Origin: JBGPJM01 sp041485385
GTDB taxonomy: Bacteria; Planctomycetota; Phycisphaerae; Phycisphaerales; UBA1924
Assembly: GCA_041485385.1 (NCBI GenBank)
Contig: JBGPJM010000115.1
Span: 1-15,018, forward strand
Reading direction: 5' to 3'
Length of the DNA stretch: 15,018 nt
Both the position numbers and the translations under genes were made by a program. Every line of letters starts with the position of its first letter. The stretch's first letter is position 1. Below, one piece after another: positions 5,797 through 13,119 of this stretch. The notes beneath the pieces were generated by a model. That model worked only from the letters and a program-made list of their open reading frames with translations, was not told where the DNA came from and did not search any database.

Positions 5797-7199
5797 ACCC
5801 CTCAACCATCGAGCTTGCCTATCTCCTGTCCGCGGGCCTGTTCGTCTTCTCCCTCCACTGGATGAGCGACCCGAAGACCGCGCGCCGCGGCGTCTGGGCG
5901 GGCATCGCCGCCATGCTCGTCGCCGTCATCACCACCTGGGCCAAGTTTGAGGTCGTGCACCATCTGTGGGTCCTGATCCCGATCGCCCTGGCCATCGGCC
6001 CGGGCATCTGGCTCGCCAAGGTGCCCCTCACCGCCGTCCCGCAGCGGACGGCCCTGTCGCACGCCTTCGGCGGCCTCGCGGCGGGGCTCGTGGGCACCGC
6101 CAAGTTCTTCTTCTGGCTCTCGAGCGAGCCGGAGATGCTCACCCCCTTCCGGATGACGGCCATCGTCCTGGAGATCTTCCTGGGCTACCTCACGTTCACC
6201 GGGAGCCTCATCGCCGCGGCCAAGCTGCAGGAGATCAAGTGGATCCCGCAGCGCCCGTGGGTGTACAAGGGCCAGAACCTGGTGAACCTCGCGGCGTTCG
6301 GGGTGGCGCTCGTCCTGGGGGCGCTGCTCATCTTCTCGCCGGCGAAGGCGTATTCGCCGTACCTGTTCGGCGTAATCATCCTGCTTGCGCTCAACTTCGG
6401 GTGGATGCTGGTCATGCCGATCGGCGGGGCGGACATGCCGACGGTGATCGCGATCCTCAACGCCTACGCGGGCCTGGCGGCGGTGGCGATGGGGTTCGTG
6501 CTCGACAACAAGCTGCTCATCACCGCCGGCGCGCTCGACGGCTCCAGCGGGCTGATCCTCTCGATCATCATGTGCAAGGCCATGAACCGCTCGTTCACCA
6601 ACGTGCTGTTCGGGGCGTTCGGGCAGGTGCAGCAGAAGGCCGCGGCGGGAGAGCAGAAGGTGTACAAGCCCGAGACCACCGAGGCCGCGGCCCAGCTGAT
6701 GGAGCAGGCCAACCTGGTGGTCATCGTCCCCGGCTACGGCATGGCGGTGGCGCAGGCGCAGCACCGGGTGCGCGAGCTGTACGACCAGCTCAAGAAGCGC
6801 GGCGCCACGGTCAAGTTCGCGATCCACCCCGTCGCGGGTCGCATGCCCGGGCACATGAACGTGCTGCTGGCCGAGGCGAACATCCCCTACACCGACCTGG
6901 TCGAGATGGAGGCGATCAACCCCGAGATGCCGCAGTGCGACGTGTGTCTGGTGCTGGGCGCCAACGACGTCGTCAACCCCGCCGCCCGCTTCGACAAGGC
7001 AAGCCCGATCTACGGCATGCCGATCATCGACGCGGACAAGGCCAAGCTGGTGTACGCCGTCAAGCGCAGCAAGAACCCCGGCTTCGCGGGGATCGACAAC
7101 GAGCTGTACTTCCTGGACAAGACGTGGATGCTGTTCGGCGATGCCAAGGCGGTCGTCGGCGAGCTGGCGAAGCACCTGGCGGGCGGCGGCGGGCACTGA
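5793..7199 (+). CDS. pntB: NAD(P) transhydrogenase, beta subunit
   Basis: This 468-residue subunit holds the rest of the membrane channel and the NADP(H)-binding domain III. The GTG start at 5793 overlaps the stop of pntAB. About eight or nine membrane helices fill residues 5-275. His90 in LSHAFGGLAA aligns with the essential proton-channel histidine (His91 in E. coli), and GGADMPTVIAILNAYAGLAA (211-230) is the most conserved channel block. Domain III has GYGMAVAQAQ (314-323), AGRMPGHMNVLLAEA (348-362), GANDVVNP (389-396) and KRS (424-426), all known NADP contacts. A linker of about 30 residues joins the parts. Nothing looks broken. The gene faces the exporter operon tail to tail with 24 bp between them, and I see no clear intrinsic terminator there. 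Confidence 0.97.
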   Translation: MNPSTIELAYLLSAGLFVFSLHWMSDPKTARRGVWAGIAAMLVAVITTWAKFEVVHHLWVLIPIALAIGPGIWLAKVPLTAVPQRTALSHAFGGLAAGLVGTAKFFFWLSSEPEMLTPFRMTAIVLEIFLGYLTFTGSLIAAAKLQEIKWIPQRPWVYKGQNLVNLAAFGVALVLGALLIFSPAKAYSPYLFGVIILLALNFGWMLVMPIGGADMPTVIAILNAYAGLAAVAMGFVLDNKLLITAGALDGSSGLILSIIMCKAMNRSFTNVLFGAFGQVQQKAAAGEQKVYKPETTEAAAQLMEQANLVVIVPGYGMAVAQAQHRVRELYDQLKKRGATVKFAIHPVAGRMPGHMNVLLAEANIPYTDLVEMEAINPEMPQCDVCLVLGANDVVNPAARFDKASPIYGMPIIDADKAKLVYAVKRSKNPGFAGIDNELYFLDKTWMLFGDAKAVVGELAKHLAGGGGH

Positions 7200-7223
7200 A
7201 GAGATCAACCACCGTCCGCTCGC

Positions 7224-8720
7224 TCATTGCGGCGAGGGCTCGTCCCACCCACCCCCCAGCGCCTTGTACAGCGCGATCAGGCTTGTCGTCACCGTCCCCT
7301 GGCTCTCCACCAGCTGGTCCTGCAGCAGGAACAGCTGCCGCTGCGAATCCAGCACGTTCAGGAAGTCCGTCAGGTCGCGCGTGTACAGCTCATTCGCAAG
7401 GTCCACCGCCCGCAGGTCCGCGGCCACCGCCTGCTCCAGCGACGCCCGCCTCGCCTGCTGGCGCGAGTACGCCACCAGCGCGTTCTCCACGTCCTCGAAG
7501 GCCGTCAGCACCGTCCGCTCGTACCGCGCCGCGGCCTGCTCCTGGCGGGCGCCCTGCACGTTGATGTTGCTGCGGATGCGCCCGGCCTCGAAGATCGGCC
7601 ACCGCACCGCCGGGCCGATCGACCAGAAGCGGCTGTCGCCGTCCACCAGGTCCCCCACCTGCGTGCTCTGGAACCCGAAGCTCCCCGTGAGCGAGAACCG
7701 CGGGAAGAGGTCCGCCGTCGCCATGCCGATCCGCGCGGTGGCCGCGGCCAGGTCGCGCTCGGCCCGCCGGATGTCCGGGCGCCGGCGCAGAAGATCCGAC
7801 GGCAGCCCCACCGGCACCCCCCCTCCGCCGCCCCCTCCTCCCCCTCCCGCCTCGCCCGGTGCCGGCGGGATCGGCTTGCTCGCGGCGAGCTCGCCCAGCA
7901 GCGCCCCGGGCTGCTGACCCAGCAGCACCCCCAGCCTGTGCGCGGCCGTCTTCACGCCGGTATCCAGCACCGGGATCTGGGATTGCGTGGTGGCCAACTG
8001 CGACTCGGACCGCGCCACATCCAGCTCGCTGGTCAGGCCCGCCTCGTACCTGGACCGCGACAGGTCGACCGTCGCCTGCTGCACCTTCACGTTCTGCTGC
8101 GCGATCTCCAGCCGCGATTGGAACGTCCGCAGCTCCACGTAGTTCCGCGCCACCTCCGCCAGCAGCGTCACCAGCACGTCGCGGTGCGCCTCGGTGGCGG
8201 CGCCGATGTCCGCATCCGCGGCCTCCACCGACCGGCGCACCCGCCCGAACACGTCGATCTCCCAGCTGGCGTCGAAGCCGGCCTGGTACAGATCGGTCGC
8301 CTCGTTCCGCCCCGCCACCGGCGCCCCGCCACCCCCGCTCCCGCCAACGAACGCGCCGTTCTCGCTCGCCCGCGAGCGCGAGTACGACCCCGTCACGTCT
8401 ACCTCCGGCCACAGCTCCGACGCCGCGACGCCCCGCTGGGCCCGCGCCTCCCGGACCCTCGCCGCGGCCTCCCTCAGGTCCAGGCTCCCCGCGACGGCGC
8501 GCTCGATCAGCGAATCCAGCGCGGGATCGCCAAGCGTCGTCCACCATTTCCTCAGATCCGCCGGCCCGGCCTTCACGCCCGCCTCCAGCGGCTCGCTCCA
8601 CGCCGCGGGCGCCTGCGTCTGGGGTGCCTTGTAGTCCGGCCCGACGGCGCAGCCGGCGAGCGACAGCGCGGCTGCAGCCGCGGCGCCCGTGGTCCAACCT
8701 GTACCACAGCGACTGCTCAC
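7224..8720 (-). CDS. NodT-family outer-membrane efflux lipoprotein (TolC/OprM type)
   Basis: This encodes 498 residues and would form the trimeric outer-membrane channel of the exporter. The GTG start at 8720 overlaps the TGA of the membrane-fusion gene (GTGA). The signal peptide ends in the lipobox LAGC with Cys24 as lipidation site, followed by the family sequence AVGPDYKAP. The two typical repeats are visible: SWEIDVFGRVRRSVEAADAD (152-171) and ARNYVELRTF in the first; GLPSDLLRRRPDIRRAERDL (305-324), LFPRFSLTGSFGF, WPIFEAGRI, AFEDVENALVAY and FLNVLDSQRQL (453-463) in the second. A run of ten glycines (292-301) is inserted just before the conserved GLPSDLL motif. It is the last gene of the operon. 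Confidence 0.95.
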   Translation of the reverse strand: MSSRCGTGWTTGAAAAAALSLAGCAVGPDYKAPQTQAPAAWSEPLEAGVKAGPADLRKWWTTLGDPALDSLIERAVAGSLDLREAAARVREARAQRGVAASELWPEVDVTGSYSRSRASENGAFVGGSGGGGAPVAGRNEATDLYQAGFDASWEIDVFGRVRRSVEAADADIGAATEAHRDVLVTLLAEVARNYVELRTFQSRLEIAQQNVKVQQATVDLSRSRYEAGLTSELDVARSESQLATTQSQIPVLDTGVKTAAHRLGVLLGQQPGALLGELAASKPIPPAPGEAGGGGGGGGGGVPVGLPSDLLRRRPDIRRAERDLAAATARIGMATADLFPRFSLTGSFGFQSTQVGDLVDGDSRFWSIGPAVRWPIFEAGRIRSNINVQGARQEQAAARYERTVLTAFEDVENALVAYSRQQARRASLEQAVAADLRAVDLANELYTRDLTDFLNVLDSQRQLFLLQDQLVESQGTVTTSLIALYKALGGGWDEPSPQ

Positions 8721-9787
8721 TTCCCACCGTCCTTCTTCACCGCCGCCGAGTCGATGAACACATCCATCTGCTGCCCCACGTACACCGGCAGCTTCCCCGC
8801 GTCGAACGCGTACAGCACCTGCAAGACGCGCGTGTCCACCCGCTCGGCGCTGTCCCCCGTCAGCGATCTCTTCGGTACCACGTACGGCTCGATCCGCACG
8901 AACCGAAGTTCGGTCTTCATCGTCCGGTTGCCGCGCACGAACGCTGTCGCGTGCGCCTCCGGCGTCACCCGCCAAGCGTCGTTCTCGTCGACGTCTACCC
9001 GCACGTGCAGCACGTCGGTGTTCCCCATCAGGATCAGCGGCGTCGCCAGCGCCCCCGTCTGCGCGAACTCGCCCGTGCGCACGTTCAGCTGCAGGATCTG
9101 CCCGTCCACAGGGGCCTTTACCGTCAGCCTTTCCAGCTCGGTCTGCGCGGCGGCGAGCTGCGCCTGCGCCGATTCCACCTGCGCCCCCGCCACCTCCAGG
9201 TCCGGCGTCCACGTCCCGGCCCGCAGAAGATCCAGCGCCGTCTTCGCCTGCGCCAGCCGCGCCTTGGCGCCGTCCACCGCGAACCGTCGTTTGCTGAGCT
9301 CGTCCTTGTTCACCGCCCGCTCGTCCTTCACCCCTTCCCATCGCGAGAGCTGCGCCTGCATGTCCGCGACCTGCGCCTCCATTTCCGCGACCCGGGCCTC
9401 CGCCGGCGGCACATCCTCGCCCCGCGGCAGCTCCTTCAGCCGGTCCAGCGTCGCCTGCGCGATCACCAGCGCGGCGTGGCGCGACGCCAGCTCGGCCCGC
9501 TGCGCCCGGTCGTCGATGACGAAGAGCGGGGCGCCCGCCTTCACGCGGTCGCCCACCTTCACGAGCACCTTCGAGACGATCCCCGGCACGTGCGTGCCGA
9601 TCGCCAGGTTCTGCGTGCTCGCCTCCACGATCCCCGCCCCCGCCACCGGGATGTCGTAGGGGGAGCTCGCCGGCTCCGCCACCGGCTTGGCGGGCGTCAC
9701 CTGCTTGTTCTCCGAGCGCACCGTGTACACGGCCATCACCACCCCCGCCAGGGCCAACACCGGGATCACGTAGTTGCGGACAAACAT
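8717..9787 (-). CDS. devB: DevB-type HlyD membrane fusion protein of ABC exporter
   Basis: This 356-residue periplasmic adaptor links the inner-membrane ABC transporter to the outer-membrane channel. The ATG at 9787 follows GGGAG with a 7-nt gap. A single membrane anchor lies at residues 5-21. The first half of the lipoyl-like domain is around 62-93 (HVPGIVSKVLVKVGDRVKAG), a long alpha hairpin fills about 94-221 (Ala/Gln/Glu-rich heptads), and the second lipoyl half begins at LTVKAPVDGQILQLNVRTGE (221-240). The beta-barrel stretch HVRVDVDENDAWRV (261-274) and ERVDTRVLQVLYAFD (315-329) are typical of DevB-type adaptors. The upstream ATPase ends 75 bp away, and that gap holds a GATGCCTT-type repeat. 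Confidence 0.92.
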   Translation of the reverse strand: MFVRNYVIPVLALAGVVMAVYTVRSENKQVTPAKPVAEPASSPYDIPVAGAGIVEASTQNLAIGTHVPGIVSKVLVKVGDRVKAGAPLFVIDDRAQRAELASRHAALVIAQATLDRLKELPRGEDVPPAEARVAEMEAQVADMQAQLSRWEGVKDERAVNKDELSKRRFAVDGAKARLAQAKTALDLLRAGTWTPDLEVAGAQVESAQAQLAAAQTELERLTVKAPVDGQILQLNVRTGEFAQTGALATPLILMGNTDVLHVRVDVDENDAWRVTPEAHATAFVRGNRTMKTELRFVRIEPYVVPKRSLTGDSAERVDTRVLQVLYAFDAGKLPVYVGQQMDVFIDSAAVKKDGGK

Positions 9788-9804
9788 GCTTTTCTCCCGA
9801 TCTA

Positions 9805-9855
9805 TCGATGCCTTCTGCCTCGCCTTGATGCCTCGTGCCTCGACGCCTTCTTCCT
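9805..9855. repeat. Degenerate GATGCCTT-type short repeats
   Basis: The 51 bp between the ATPase and adaptor genes consist of variants of a 7-10 bp unit on the + strand: CGATGCCTTC, TGCCTCGCC, TTGATGCCTCG, TGCCTCGACGCCTTC. On the transcribed minus strand this is a purine-rich AAGGCATC-like leader about 18 nt from the adaptor start. A closely related tract lies at 14829-14867. Confidence 0.6.
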
Positions 9856-9862
9856 CCCCACC

Positions 9863-10654
9863 TTATTTCGTGTTATTCAGCTCCGCCGCCGAGTTCACCA
9901 CCTTCATGATCCGCCCATCGTCCATCCGCGCGATCCGGTCGGCGAACTCGAAGATCCGCTGATCGTGCGTCACGATCACCAGCGCCCGGTCCTCCTTCAG
10001 CGCCACGCTCTTCAGCAGCTGCATGATCACGTGCCCCGTCTCGTGGTCCAGCGCGCTGGTCGGCTCGTCGCAGACGATCAGCCGCGGCTCGTGGATCAGC
10101 GCCCGCGCGATCGCCACCCGCTGCTGCTGCCCGCCCGAGAGCTGCGAGGGCAGCGAGCGGATCTTGTCCTCCAGCCCCACGCGGGTCATCAGCTCCGACG
10201 CCTTCTTCACCGCCGCGTGCCGCCCCTCCCCGAGAAGCATCAGCGGCACCGCCACGTTCTCCGCCGCGGTCAGCGTCGGCATCAGGTTGAACGCCTGGAA
10301 GACGAACCCCACGCTCTGCCCGCGCCACAGCGTGCGCTTCCGCTGGCTCATCGCTGAAAGGTCGCGGTCGAAGACGGCGCAGTCACCGTCGTCGCGGTCC
10401 AGGATCCCCGCGATCACGGAGATCAGCGTTGTCTTCCCGCACCCCGACGGCCCCACCAGCATCATCAGCTGCCCCTGCTGCACGTCCAGGTCCACGCCGC
10501 GCAGCGCCATCACCCTGGCCGTTCCCTCGCCGTAATGCTTGGTCACGCCGCGCATGTGCACCGCGGCGCCGCCGGGCGCTTTGCCGCTCGCCCCGTTGCC
10601 GGGCACCCCCCCTCCACCCCCACCCCCACCGGGTTGTCCGTTCACAACGACCAT
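9863..10654 (-). CDS. devA: DevA/LolD/MacB-type ABC transporter ATPase
   Basis: This 263-residue ATPase would power the DevC permease. All motifs are intact: Walker A GPSGCGKT (68-75), Q-loop Gln120 in VGFVFQAFNLMPTLTAAENV, signature LSGGQQQR (172-179), Walker B LIVCDE (192-197), D-loop SALD and switch His230 in IVTHDQR. The phenylalanine-rich Q-loop and PLML(L)GEGR stretch are usual for mechanotransmitting (type VII) exporters. The ATG at 10654 lies 4 bp beyond the permease stop, with AAGGGG upstream. The first 33 residues are a low-complexity Gly-rich extension with eight consecutive Gly. An alternative start at Met34 (10555) would give a conventional N-terminus, so the extension may be untranslated. 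Confidence 0.95.
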   Translation of the reverse strand: MVVVNGQPGGGGGGGGVPGNGASGKAPGGAAVHMRGVTKHYGEGTARVMALRGVDLDVQQGQLMMLVGPSGCGKTTLISVIAGILDRDDGDCAVFDRDLSAMSQRKRTLWRGQSVGFVFQAFNLMPTLTAAENVAVPLMLLGEGRHAAVKKASELMTRVGLEDKIRSLPSQLSGGQQQRVAIARALIHEPRLIVCDEPTSALDHETGHVIMQLLKSVALKEDRALVIVTHDQRIFEFADRIARMDDGRIMKVVNSAAELNNTK

Positions 10655-10658
10655 GCGC

Positions 10659-11837
10659 TCACCCCTTGAACACGATCGCCGGCTCCAGCCGGATCACCTT
10701 CTGCATGCTCAGGACCGCCGACAGCGCGCAGATCACCGTGATCGCCCCGCCGGAGATCGCCAGGACCTGCCACACCAGCCGGAACGCCAGCTCGGTCTTC
10801 CCCGTGAGCTGCCCGAATAGCGACGCCAGCCCGATCCCCAGCCCGTACCCGATCACGCCCACCACGATCGACTGCAGCAGGATCATCCGCAGCAGCCGCC
10901 CGTTGGTCGCGCCCATCGCCTTCAGGGCGCCGAAGTGCCGCAGGTTGTCCAGCGTGAAGTTGTAGAACGTCTGCCCCGCGATCGCCGTCCCCACCAGGAA
11001 CCCCAGCAGCACCGCGATGCCGAAGTTGATCGGGATCCCCGTGTACTTCATGAAGTACATCACCGTCGTCCACGAGAACGCCGCCGATTCCAGCGCCTCC
11101 AGCCCCGTCGTCCTCTTGATCCGGGCGCACAGCTCCGCGTGGTCCACGCCCGCGTCGGCCTTCACCAGCACGAACGACAGCAGCTTCCGCTCGCGCGGCG
11201 CAAACTGCGTCGCCCGCGAGTAGGTCGTGTACACCACGGGCTGGCTCTGGAACGTCCTCGACACGCGGCAGAGCCCCACCACCACCGCCCGGTGGTCGTT
11301 CAGCTCCAGCGTGTCCCCCACCTTCAGCGGCTCGATTTTCGCGCCCTTGATCGGGGCGCCGTTGTCGTCGGTGGGGATCCGCGCCAGCTTCCCGCCCGCC
11401 CCGACGTCGTCCACGATCACCGACTCGGCGCGCCGGAGGTTCGCCACCGACCCCTCGACCATCTCCGGCGGCCCGCCCACCAGCGTGGCGTCGTCGACCC
11501 CGATGACATTGCACGTCTGGAAGTTCCCGTTCTGCAGGCGGGCCTTCAGCAGCCCTTTGTACAGGGGCATCGCCCACGCCACGCCCTCCACGCCCCGCAC
11601 CCGCAGGAGCATCGTGTCCTGCATGGGCTTGATGTCGTCCACGAACTGCACCTTCGGGTCCATCACCCAGATGTCCGGCAACCCGGTGTCGGTGATAAAA
11701 CCGAACGTGCGCGACATCAGCCCCACGAAGATCGACGCCTGCTGCGTGATCAGGAGCGACGCGAACGTCAGCCCCATGATGATCCCCAGGTACTTGGCGC
11801 GGTCCCCCATCAGCATCCTGAGCGCGACAAAGTTCAT
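10659..11837 (-). CDS. devC: DevC-type ABC exporter permease (FtsX-like)
   Basis: This 392-residue permease has the MacB/FtsX layout. One helix lies near the N-terminus (about 18-38), followed by a large periplasmic domain (about 40-268) and three helices (about 271-293, 315-341 and 356-378). The N-terminus (FVALRMLMGDRAKYLGIIMG) and the stretch NFTLDNLRHFGALKAMGATN (293-312), the cytoplasmic coupling region, are characteristic of DevC. The terminus RLEPAIVFKG is the usual end of such permeases. The ATG at 11837 overlaps the TGA of the TetR gene (ATGA) and has AAGGAG 7 nt upstream; longer frames upstream are only the shadow of TetR. In cyanobacteria DevBCA exports glycolipids with a TolC partner; here the substrate is unknown. 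Confidence 0.93.
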   Translation of the reverse strand: MNFVALRMLMGDRAKYLGIIMGLTFASLLITQQASIFVGLMSRTFGFITDTGLPDIWVMDPKVQFVDDIKPMQDTMLLRVRGVEGVAWAMPLYKGLLKARLQNGNFQTCNVIGVDDATLVGGPPEMVEGSVANLRRAESVIVDDVGAGGKLARIPTDDNGAPIKGAKIEPLKVGDTLELNDHRAVVVGLCRVSRTFQSQPVVYTTYSRATQFAPRERKLLSFVLVKADAGVDHAELCARIKRTTGLEALESAAFSWTTVMYFMKYTGIPINFGIAVLLGFLVGTAIAGQTFYNFTLDNLRHFGALKAMGATNGRLLRMILLQSIVVGVIGYGLGIGLASLFGQLTGKTELAFRLVWQVLAISGGAITVICALSAVLSMQKVIRLEPAIVFKG

Positions 11838-12496
11838 GCGCCGGCTCCTTTGGCACGCCGCCGCAGCTCCGCGATCGCCCCCAGCGAGAACGCCGCGATG
11901 TGCCGGATCAACCGCGCCCGGTCCTGGGGCCCGTACCCCTGCTCCGGCATCACCCGCTCCACCATCGGGCGGCAGGTCTTGAAGAACAGGCACTGCCCGA
12001 CCACGCTCGTGCACACCTGTCGCACCAGGTCCGGGTCCCCCGACGCCGCCGGGCCCAGGAGCTCCGCCACGATCTCCCGCAGGCGAGCCAACTGCGGGCG
12101 CGCGTAGTTGCGGGCCAGCTCGTCCAGCGCCCCCGTCGGCTCCACCATCTCCCGCGCAATCAGCGTCCCGTGCCAGGCCGGACGCCCCTCGTCCAGCAGC
12201 CGGTTCAGGAAGTTCCGCACGAACCCCTCCAGCCGGTCCGGCGCCGGCGCGTCCGGACGCACCCCCGCCCCGATCGGATGCGCTTCCATCGCCACCCTCG
12301 CGGCGTACGTCAGCGCCTCACGGTACAGCTTCTCCTTGTCCCCGAAGTGGTAGTTCACCGCCGCGATGTTCGCCCCGGCACGCCGGCAGATCTCCCGGAC
12401 CGTCGTCTCACGGAAACCCAGTTCGGCGAACGTCTCCCCGGCCGCCTCCAGCAGCCGCGCCCGAGTACCCGAGGTGTCACTCTCCATCAATCGCAC
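11834..12496 (-). CDS. TetR-family regulator (CecR/YbiH-like)
   Basis: This 220-residue regulator has an N-terminal helix-turn-helix of TetR type: ARLLEAAGETFAELGFRETT, then VREICRRAGANIAAVNYHFG (33-52), DKEKLYREAL. The NIAAVNYHFGDKEKLY block resembles CecR (YbiH), which in E. coli controls an HlyD-ABC exporter operon. The C-terminal ligand domain includes WHGTLIAREMVEPTGALDEL and CTSVVGQCLFFKTCRP, also CecR/DUF1956-like. I chose the GTG start at 12496 because GAGG lies 9 nt upstream; an in-frame ATG at 12487 is the alternative. It is the first gene of the exporter operon. A perfect palindrome 12 bp upstream is the probable self-operator, so it likely represses its own operon until a ligand binds. 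Confidence 0.93.
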   Translation of the reverse strand: MRLMESDTSGTRARLLEAAGETFAELGFRETTVREICRRAGANIAAVNYHFGDKEKLYREALTYAARVAMEAHPIGAGVRPDAPAPDRLEGFVRNFLNRLLDEGRPAWHGTLIAREMVEPTGALDELARNYARPQLARLREIVAELLGPAASGDPDLVRQVCTSVVGQCLFFKTCRPMVERVMPEQGYGPQDRARLIRHIAAFSLGAIAELRRRAKGAGA

Positions 12497-12507
12497 GTTT
12501 CAAATCC

Positions 12508-12533
12508 TCGATTCAAACGAATGATTGAATCGA
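12508..12533. promoter_or_regulatory. TetR operator palindrome
   Basis: TCGATTCAA (12508-12516) and its exact reverse complement TTGAATCGA (12525-12533) are separated by 8 bp, a 26-bp perfect-armed palindrome. It lies 12 bp upstream of the TetR start codon. Size, symmetry and position fit a dimeric TetR operator. It would also overlap the candidate -10 region and transcription start, so binding would block the operon. Confidence 0.75.
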
Positions 12534-12549
12534 TGGTTCGCACAATCAA
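12521..12549 (-). promoter_or_regulatory. Candidate promoter of the TetR-exporter operon
   Basis: On the minus strand TTGATT (12549-12544) is followed after 17 bp by AATCAT (12526-12521), each a four-of-six match to sigma70. The -10 box falls inside the operator palindrome, the classic arrangement for self-repression. The surrounding 12505-12590 is clearly more AT-rich than its flanks. The exact boxes are uncertain. Confidence 0.4.
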
Positions 12550-12734
12550 ATTACCAATCAGATATCAAACAAAAAGAATCGCCGGACCGGCCCACACGAG
12601 CGACTTCTCTCCATTCCGTTGCTCCGTCCTCACCAGCGCGCCCCTCCCAGTCGATACACACCCCCACTCGCAGCAGGGTCTTCGTGACCCGTGCGCTCGG
12701 CAAAGATTGCCCGGCCGTCACAGAGAGACCCACA

Positions 12735-13109
12735 ATGCCCGGCCTTGAGTACCAGCACATCGGACACGACCCGTGTCTTGGCGAAATCGCGCTCTGGTCC
12801 GTCGACGACCGCGGCAATCTCCACGAGCAGCGCCGCGACAAGAAGGAAGCCGACCTCGAATGGCTCGACTGGTCCCACGAGCGGGCCTTCCCCGAGGTCA
12901 AAATGCACGCCCTCGGAAGGGTCGAGCTCGTACGGTGCGCGGGCTCGATACACATCTCCGACCCCGTGATGGCTATCTCCACCCGACGCCTCGCCCGGCT
13001 CCTGGACACCCTCGAGGATCGCTTCCCCAGCATCCGCTGGTACCTCTTCGGCTCCGGGTTCCACGGCGAGTCACTCCTCGCCACCCTGGCGGGATGCGCC
13101 CTGGGCTGA
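12735..13109 (+). CDS. Small conserved-looking protein of unknown function
   Basis: This encodes 124 residues from an ATG at 12735. The frame is open further upstream, but that part is low in family-like sequence and crosses the AT-rich regulatory region, so I use the downstream start; only a weak AGAGAGA-like site precedes it. Codon choice shows the strong third-position C/G bias of real genes here. The protein is soluble and acidic-to-neutral, with motifs LEYQHIGHDPCLGEIALWS (4-22), DLEWLDWSHERAFPEVKMHA (40-59) and SIRWYLFGSGFHGES (99-113). I see no signal peptide, membrane segment or known catalytic motif, and I do not recognise the family. It is divergent from the TetR operon and ends 10 bp from the heptosyltransferase stop on the other strand. 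Confidence 0.68.
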   Translation: MPGLEYQHIGHDPCLGEIALWSVDDRGNLHEQRRDKKEADLEWLDWSHERAFPEVKMHALGRVELVRCAGSIHISDPVMAISTRRLARLLDTLEDRFPSIRWYLFGSGFHGESLLATLAGCALG

Positions 13110-13119
13110 GATCCCCGCC

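Noticed and set aside
5802..7208. A 468-codon minus-strand frame opposite pntB
   Set aside because: It mirrors pntB exactly and gives Arg/His/Asp-rich low-complexity protein typical of an antisense shadow in high-GC DNA.
7200..7240. Terminator between the convergent pntB and lipoprotein genes
   Set aside because: Only a 5-bp CTCGC/GCGAG pairing is visible, with no T-run on either strand.
12525..12734. Upstream extension of the small unknown gene
   Set aside because: The extra 70 codons cross the operator and AT-rich control region and lack the codon bias seen after 12735.
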